Assembly: GCA_016868515.1 (NCBI GenBank)
Contig: VGGM01000011.1
Location: 1-12,562, forward strand
DNA from: Bacteroidota bacterium
Lineage (GTDB): Bacteria; Bacteroidota; Bacteroidia; Bacteroidales; VadinHA17
Direction of reading: 5' to 3'
Length of the DNA: 12,562 nt
Part shown: positions 8,013 through 12,562 of the stretch, piece by piece
How positions within the stretch are numbered: position 1 is the first letter of the stretch
Layout: every line of letters begins with the position of its first letter
Notes under the pieces: generated by a model
What the model was told of the DNA's origin: nothing
Databases searched by the model: none
Seen by the model: only the letters and a program-made list of their open reading frames with translations
Program-made: the position numbers and the translations under genes

Positions 8013-11000
8013 ATGAAGCCTGATTTTCTTTTTGAAACAAGTTGGGAGGTTTGCAACAAGGTTGGCGGAATACATACCGTTGTATCGACCAAGGCCCTTA
8101 ATATTGTTAACGAGCTTGGCAACAACTATATTCTTATCGGCCCAGATGTGTGGCGCGAGGATGTAAGAAACCCTGAGTTCATTCCCGATGAATCGCTTTT
8201 TGTTCCCTGGAAGGGAGTGGCTGCCGGCGAGGGGCTAAGGGTTAAGACCGGGAGGTGGAACATTGCAGGCCGGCCTATTGTAATTCTTCTTGATTTTACA
8301 CCTTACTTCGGGCAGCAGAATGAGATATTCGCGAAATTCTGGGAGACATATAAACTGGACAGTATTTCAGGTCAGTGGGATTATGTTGAACCGGCTTTGT
8401 TCGGATATGCAGCCGGCAAGCTTATTGCCAGTTTCACCTCGTTTTACCGCGACAGTCAGGCTGTTGTGGCCCAGTTCCACGAGTGGATGACGGGAACCGG
8501 GGTGTTATATCTGAAGGAACATGCACCCTGGGTTGCCACATCGTTCACTACACATGCTACAGTACTGGGCAGGTCAGTTGCAGGGAACGGCAGGCCTCTT
8601 TATAGCAATATGAAGCAGTACATTCCGGCCCAGATGGCACGTGAATTCAATGTTGCTGCCAAACAGTCGCTCGAAAAACTCAGTGCAGCCGAGGCCGATG
8701 TTTTCACCACAGTAAGCGGTATTACTTCGAAAGAGTGTGCCCATTTTCTTGGCAAGGAGGTTAATTATGTGACACCCAATGGCTTCGAGGATTCCTTCGT
8801 GCCTTCCGATAAGGAGTTTGAGGGCAAAAGACAGGCTGCACGCAAGAAACTGCTCGATGCAGCGGCTGCTGTTCTGGGGCACGAGCCGTCGAAAAATGCA
8901 CTGCTGGTTGCCAACAGCGGCAGGTACGAATTCCGCAATAAGGGTATTGATATCTTAATTGATGCGCTCGGAAGCCTTAACCGCGACAAGGGAATTAGCC
9001 GCGAGATAATTGCCTTTATCCTTATGCCTGCTTATCACTCAGGTCCCAGGTCTGACATTGCAGCAGCTCTTGCCGACAGGTCGGTTCAGAATACAGGCGA
9101 TAAATTCCTGACACACGGACTTCATTTCCTCGGTTCCGACCCCGTACTCGGAAGGCTGGCTCAGAATCATATTGGAAATGAGCAGGGTTCAAAAGTTAAG
9201 GTCATTTTCGTACCATCGTATCTCAATGGTGATGACGGAATTTTCAACATGGCCTACTATGACCTGCTGATTGGTTTTGACCTTACGGTATTTCCGTCAT
9301 ACTATGAACCATGGGGATACACTCCGCTGGAAAGCCTTATGTTCTCCATACCTACTATTACCACTAACCTGGCCGGGTTCGGTCTTTGGGTTAAAACCTA
9401 CTTCTCCGAGCCGGGTAACGGCATAGCCGTAGTTGAGCGGAGCGACGAAAATGAGTCGGGGGTTGTTGAGGAGATGTGCAGTTTCATTGCCGGTTTCTCA
9501 TCACTGTCGGCGGCCGGGGTGGCTGAAGCCAGGAAGAAGGCGCATGAGATATCCAGAATCGCCATGTGGGACACCCTCGTGCACCATTACTTTGATGCAT
9601 ATTCCTTCGCTCTGCTTTCGAGCGAGTTGCGCAGGTCGGAACCACGCGAATTTGCGATTGTGCTCGGGGCGCAGGCCGGTGAGAGCAGGAAGCCTCACCA
9701 GGTACCGGTATGGAAGGATATTTTTGTCCAGTCAGATGTTCCTGCCAGGATGGCCTGTCTGAAGGAACTGGCATGCAATCTATGGTGGTCGTGGAACAAT
9801 GATGCCGAGAGTATGTTCAGGCGTATGGACCCCACATTATGGGACACCTGCGGCCATAATCCGAGGCTTCTGATTGAAAAGATCGATTACAAGCGGCTGC
9901 AGGTGCTGGCTGATGATGAGCAGTTCATTGGCGAGATGGATACGATATACCGGCGGTTCAGGGAGTACATTGACAAGCCTGTCGATACCTCACGACCGCT
10001 TGTTGCCTACTTCAGTATGGAGTTCGGATTGCACCACTGTCTGAAAATCTATTCCGGCGGTCTCGGCATACTTGCCGGCGATTACCTGAAGGAGGCAAGC
10101 GATTCCAATATACCCCTGGTGGCAATAGGTCTGCTTTACCGCTACGGCTACTTCCGCCAGAAGCTTGGCCCTAAGGGTGAGCAGATAGCCATTTACGAGG
10201 CCGAGGACTTTTCACACCTGCCCATCTGCCCCGTTAAGGATGAAAAGGATAACCATTTATCGGTGAGCCTTGTATGGCCAGGGCGCACAGTTGTTGCCAG
10301 AATATGGGAGGCCAGGGTTGGCAAGGTAAGACTCTACCTTCTCGATACCGATCATGATGAGAACAGCCAGGAAGACAGGTCAATAACTCATCACCTTTAC
10401 GGAGGCGACAATGAAAACAGGCTGAAACAGGAGCTTATTCTTGGAATAGGTGGCATCAGGGCTCTGAATCTGATGGGAATCAGGCCTGATGTTTTCCACA
10501 GTAATGAGGGTCACTCGGCGTTTATAGGAATAGAACGGCTGTTCCACCTGATTAATGACAATCATCTGAGGTTCCAGGAAGCCATCGAGGTAGTAAGGTC
10601 GACCACCCTGTTTACAACACATACCCCTGTTCCGGCAGGTCATGATGCTTTTGAGGAGGATATGCTGAGGAGGTATATTTCACATTACCACTCGCGGCTC
10701 AATATTTCATGGGACGAACTCATGGCTCTTGGGAGGTGTGAGTCGGAAACCGAACGCAAGTTCAACATGAGCTACCTTGCAACAAGGCTTTCACAGGAGG
10801 TAAACGGAGTAAGCAAGCTGCACGGCGAGGTGTCGAGGGGTATGTTCAACAAGCTTTGGCCGGGGTATCTTAAGGAGGAACTCTTCGTGGGGCACGTTAC
10901 CAATGGTGTTCACCATCCTACCTGGCTTGCTCCTGAATGGCGCGATGTTTATGAGGAACTTACGGGAGAGAGGTACTTCGACCAGACTGACCGCAGTTTG

Positions 11001-12236
11001 TGGGAGCGTATTTACACCCTCGACGACAAGAGGGTGTATGATATCAGGAAAACACTTAAGTCATCACTTTTCAAGGAGATACGCAGCCAGTTACAGACCG
11101 AGATGCTTGAGCGGCATGTGAGTCCGAGGAAACTCCTGAACATCAGCACCCACCTTGATGAGAATGTGCTCACCATCGGATTCGCAAGGAGGTTTGCCAC
11201 CTACAAGAGGGCTCATCTTCTCTTCACCGACCTCGACAGGCTCGATGCCATTGTGAACAATCCCGACAAACCGGTGCAGTTCATATATGCGGGTAAGGCA
11301 CACCCCCATGACGGCGGCGGACAGGACCTTATCCACCGCATAAACGAGATATCGCAGATGCCAAGGTTCGCGGGCAAGGTCCTTTTCCTCGAGAACTACA
11401 ATATGGAGCTTGCAAAGCTGCTGGTGAGGGGGGTCGACATATGGCTCAATACGCCCACGCGGCCACTCGAGGCTTCAGGAACCAGTGGTGAAAAGGCCGT
11501 AATGAACGGTACTATCCATTTCAGTGTGCTCGACGGATGGTGGGTTGAGGGATACCGTGCATTCGCCGGCTGGGCTCTGCCGCAAAAGAGAACATTTGCC
11601 AACCAGGCACTGCAGGACGATATCGATGCCGAGACGATATACAATATGCTTCAGTATGAGATCATTCCTGCTTATTATTCGTTCAACGAGAACAGGGTGC
11701 CTGTTGAGTGGGTAAGTCTGGTGAAGAACACAATGGTTAAGATTGCTCCCGAGTTTACCATGAAGCGTATGATTGATGACTATTCGGAGAAGTATTATAT
11801 GCCACTCTGGAAGAGAAGCAGGATAGTTATTACCGATGACTTTGCCCTTGCAAGGAACCTGGCCGCATGGAAACAGCACATGTCAAATGAATGGGACAAC
11901 ATTCACGTTCTGTCGTACAGTTTTGAGAAGCCCGATGGTAATATTTACAGATCGGGTAAAAAATATTCTGCCGAGGTGGTACTCGATGTCAAGAACATCC
12001 CTGCCGAGTCGGTTGGGGTGGAGTATGTAATAACCCGTATGCAGGTTAGCGGTGAGTTTGAGTTTGTAGCCAGGGGCGAGTTTAAGGCTGTAAGCGTTAA
12101 GAACAGCAAGTGCTACTACAAGGCTGAGCTTACACCCGAGAAGGCCGGCTCATTCTTCTATGGCATCCGCATATATCCGAAGCATGCTGCACTGCCACAT
12201 CGGCAGGATTTCCCGCTGCTGCGGTGGATTGACTGA
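8013..12236 (+). CDS. glgP: Bifunctional fusion: eukaryotic-type glycogen synthase (GT3) + alpha-glucan phosphorylase (GT35)
   Basis: This one 1407-residue frame joins two enzymes. Residues 1-550 match eukaryotic-type glycogen synthase (GT3): WEVCNKVGGIHTV (11-23, donor loop), FHEWMTG, FTTHATVLGR, TPNGF, and SYYEPWGYTPLE with the E-x7-E pair E432/E440. About 575-1407 match the DUF3417-containing alpha-glucan phosphorylase family: NLWWSWN near the start, YSGGLG (680-685), NEGHSAF (831-837), THTPVPAGHD (869-878), HVTNGVH (961-967), FARRFATYKR (1057-1066), the PLP lysine K1161 in SGTSGEKAVMNG, and a C-terminal beta domain ending IRIYPKH...LLRWID. GT3 should extend alpha-1,4 chains from a nucleotide sugar; GT35 should release glucose-1-phosphate. 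All motifs look intact, with no frameshift between halves. The symbol applies only to the phosphorylase half. It is the last gene of the operon, 27 bp after GH57. Family calls are near certain; both activities in one protein are inferred. Confidence 0.93.
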   Translation: MKPDFLFETSWEVCNKVGGIHTVVSTKALNIVNELGNNYILIGPDVWREDVRNPEFIPDESLFVPWKGVAAGEGLRVKTGRWNIAGRPIVILLDFTPYFGQQNEIFAKFWETYKLDSISGQWDYVEPALFGYAAGKLIASFTSFYRDSQAVVAQFHEWMTGTGVLYLKEHAPWVATSFTTHATVLGRSVAGNGRPLYSNMKQYIPAQMAREFNVAAKQSLEKLSAAEADVFTTVSGITSKECAHFLGKEVNYVTPNGFEDSFVPSDKEFEGKRQAARKKLLDAAAAVLGHEPSKNALLVANSGRYEFRNKGIDILIDALGSLNRDKGISREIIAFILMPAYHSGPRSDIAAALADRSVQNTGDKFLTHGLHFLGSDPVLGRLAQNHIGNEQGSKVKVIFVPSYLNGDDGIFNMAYYDLLIGFDLTVFPSYYEPWGYTPLESLMFSIPTITTNLAGFGLWVKTYFSEPGNGIAVVERSDENESGVVEEMCSFIAGFSSLSAAGVAEARKKAHEISRIAMWDTLVHHYFDAYSFALLSSELRRSEPREFAIVLGAQAGESRKPHQVPVWKDIFVQSDVPARMACLKELACNLWWSWNNDAESMFRRMDPTLWDTCGHNPRLLIEKIDYKRLQVLADDEQFIGEMDTIYRRFREYIDKPVDTSRPLVAYFSMEFGLHHCLKIYSGGLGILAGDYLKEASDSNIPLVAIGLLYRYGYFRQKLGPKGEQIAIYEAEDFSHLPICPVKDEKDNHLSVSLVWPGRTVVARIWEARVGKVRLYLLDTDHDENSQEDRSITHHLYGGDNENRLKQELILGIGGIRALNLMGIRPDVFHSNEGHSAFIGIERLFHLINDNHLRFQEAIEVVRSTTLFTTHTPVPAGHDAFEEDMLRRYISHYHSRLNISWDELMALGRCESETERKFNMSYLATRLSQEVNGVSKLHGEVSRGMFNKLWPGYLKEELFVGHVTNGVHHPTWLAPEWRDVYEELTGERYFDQTDRSLWERIYTLDDKRVYDIRKTLKSSLFKEIRSQLQTEMLERHVSPRKLLNISTHLDENVLTIGFARRFATYKRAHLLFTDLDRLDAIVNNPDKPVQFIYAGKAHPHDGGGQDLIHRINEISQMPRFAGKVLFLENYNMELAKLLVRGVDIWLNTPTRPLEASGTSGEKAVMNGTIHFSVLDGWWVEGYRAFAGWALPQKRTFANQALQDDIDAETIYNMLQYEIIPAYYSFNENRVPVEWVSLVKNTMVKIAPEFTMKRMIDDYSEKYYMPLWKRSRIVITDDFALARNLAAWKQHMSNEWDNIHVLSYSFEKPDGNIYRSGKKYSAEVVLDVKNIPAESVGVEYVITRMQVSGEFEFVARGEFKAVSVKNSKCYYKAELTPEKAGSFFYGIRIYPKHAALPHRQDFPLLRWID

Positions 12237-12562
12237 AAGTATTAGCCACCCATAACCTCTCCGGCCCAGAGTTTATTCAGGAAATGGCGCCGCTGAGGAT
12301 GAGTTGCCATGCTCCCCGGAGAAAGGCACTCTCATAACTGATATCCATAAAGGTCTTCTCTCTTTTTAGCATGATAATTAGAAGTATGGCATTAATAAAA
12401 CATGATATTGTAAAGTGAAAATATGTATATTTCTCCATTTCCCGCAGCTCTTTCTATTTTGTACAGAGCGCTGGAATCCGGTCATGAACGAATAATATTC
12501 TGCATATCTGGTACAGAACCGCACCCAGTGGGAGCTACTCAGCAATCATTTTTTCTATCTCA
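12237..12562. other. Downstream region of the glycogen operon with no convincing gene
   Basis: These 326 bp hold no recognisable gene, RNA or mobile element. A weak nested inverted repeat is present: TCTCCGG at 12258-12264 pairs with CCGGAGA at 12316-12322, and inside it ATGGC at 12284-12288 pairs with GCCAT at 12306-12310. No T-tract follows directly, so it is not a standard intrinsic terminator, though it sits 22 bp after the operon's last stop. The rest is AT-rich. A 53-codon minus-strand frame (12438-12277) is too short and unsupported to call. Confidence 0.4.

Noticed and set aside
7735..8075. Three overlapping minus-strand open frames opposite the GH57 tail
   Set aside because: The Lys/Ala codon repeats lack stop triplets in every antisense frame; the Ser/Leu/Phe/Cys-rich translations are low-complexity shadows.
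11475..11879. 134-codon minus-strand open frame
   Set aside because: It lies wholly antisense to the phosphorylase half, across the PLP-lysine region, and resembles no protein.
12258..12322. Nested inverted repeat considered as a terminator
   Set aside because: Stems of 7 and 5 bp are separated by long unpaired stretches with no T-run after them, so it is not a convincing intrinsic terminator.
12277..12438. 53-codon minus-strand frame with a possible membrane segment
   Set aside because: It is short, has no recognisable family or clear promoter, and its hydrophobic stretch could arise by chance in AT-rich DNA.
12535..12561. Possible C-terminus of a minus-strand gene entering from the right edge (frame ending EIEKMIAE, stop at 12537-12535)
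   Set aside because: Only eight codons are visible; sequence beyond the window is needed to say whether a gene ends here.

Overview
The window looks like a chromosomal segment of a Bacteroidota bacterium, most likely the Bacteroidales/Marinilabiliales side, though the order is a guess. The signs are: two lipoproteins pairing an N-terminal DUF4369-like region with a C-terminal TlpA/ResA-type thioredoxin fold; an exact TAnnTTTG Bacteroidota-type -7 element; AT-rich leaders mostly without Shine-Dalgarno sequences; and a GH133 / GT4 / GH57 gene set of the kind known from Bacteroides genomes. I see no RNA genes, insertion sequences, CRISPR arrays or phage genes.

Layout: two operons diverge from an AT-rich region at about 3039-3246. 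Leftward (minus strand) run two tandem thioredoxin-fold lipoproteins, each exactly 387 residues once the first is given its correct start, followed 8 bp later by an LpxH-like metallophosphoesterase cut by the left edge. Rightward (plus strand) runs a tight four-gene alpha-glucan operon with gaps of 13, 22 and 27 bp: a GH133-type glycogen debranching enzyme, a GT4 glycosyltransferase, a GH57 amylase/glucanotransferase with a Lys/Ala-rich tail, and a 1407-residue fusion of a eukaryotic-type glycogen synthase (GT3) to an alpha-glucan phosphorylase (GT35). The last 326 bp hold no convincing gene.

How the genes fit together: the right operon is a glycogen storage and turnover module. The GT3 half of the fusion (and perhaps the GT4 enzyme) would extend alpha-1,4 chains. 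The GT35 half would phosphorolyse them to glucose-1-phosphate. The GH57 enzyme, whose catalytic Glu-Asp spacing resembles 4-alpha-glucanotransferases, could shift limit-dextrin stubs, and GH133 would hydrolyse the remaining alpha-1,6 glucose. No branching enzyme, glycogenin-like primer or nucleotide-sugar pyrophosphorylase is present, so those must be encoded elsewhere or replaced. The left operon belongs to the cell envelope: periplasm-facing thiol/redox lipoproteins and a probable lipid A step.

The most noteworthy features are the synthase-phosphorylase fusion, the possible splitting of a eukaryote-like debranching enzyme over two genes, the loss of the nucleophilic cysteine in one of two collinear thioredoxin paralogues, and the histone-like tail on a GH57 enzyme.
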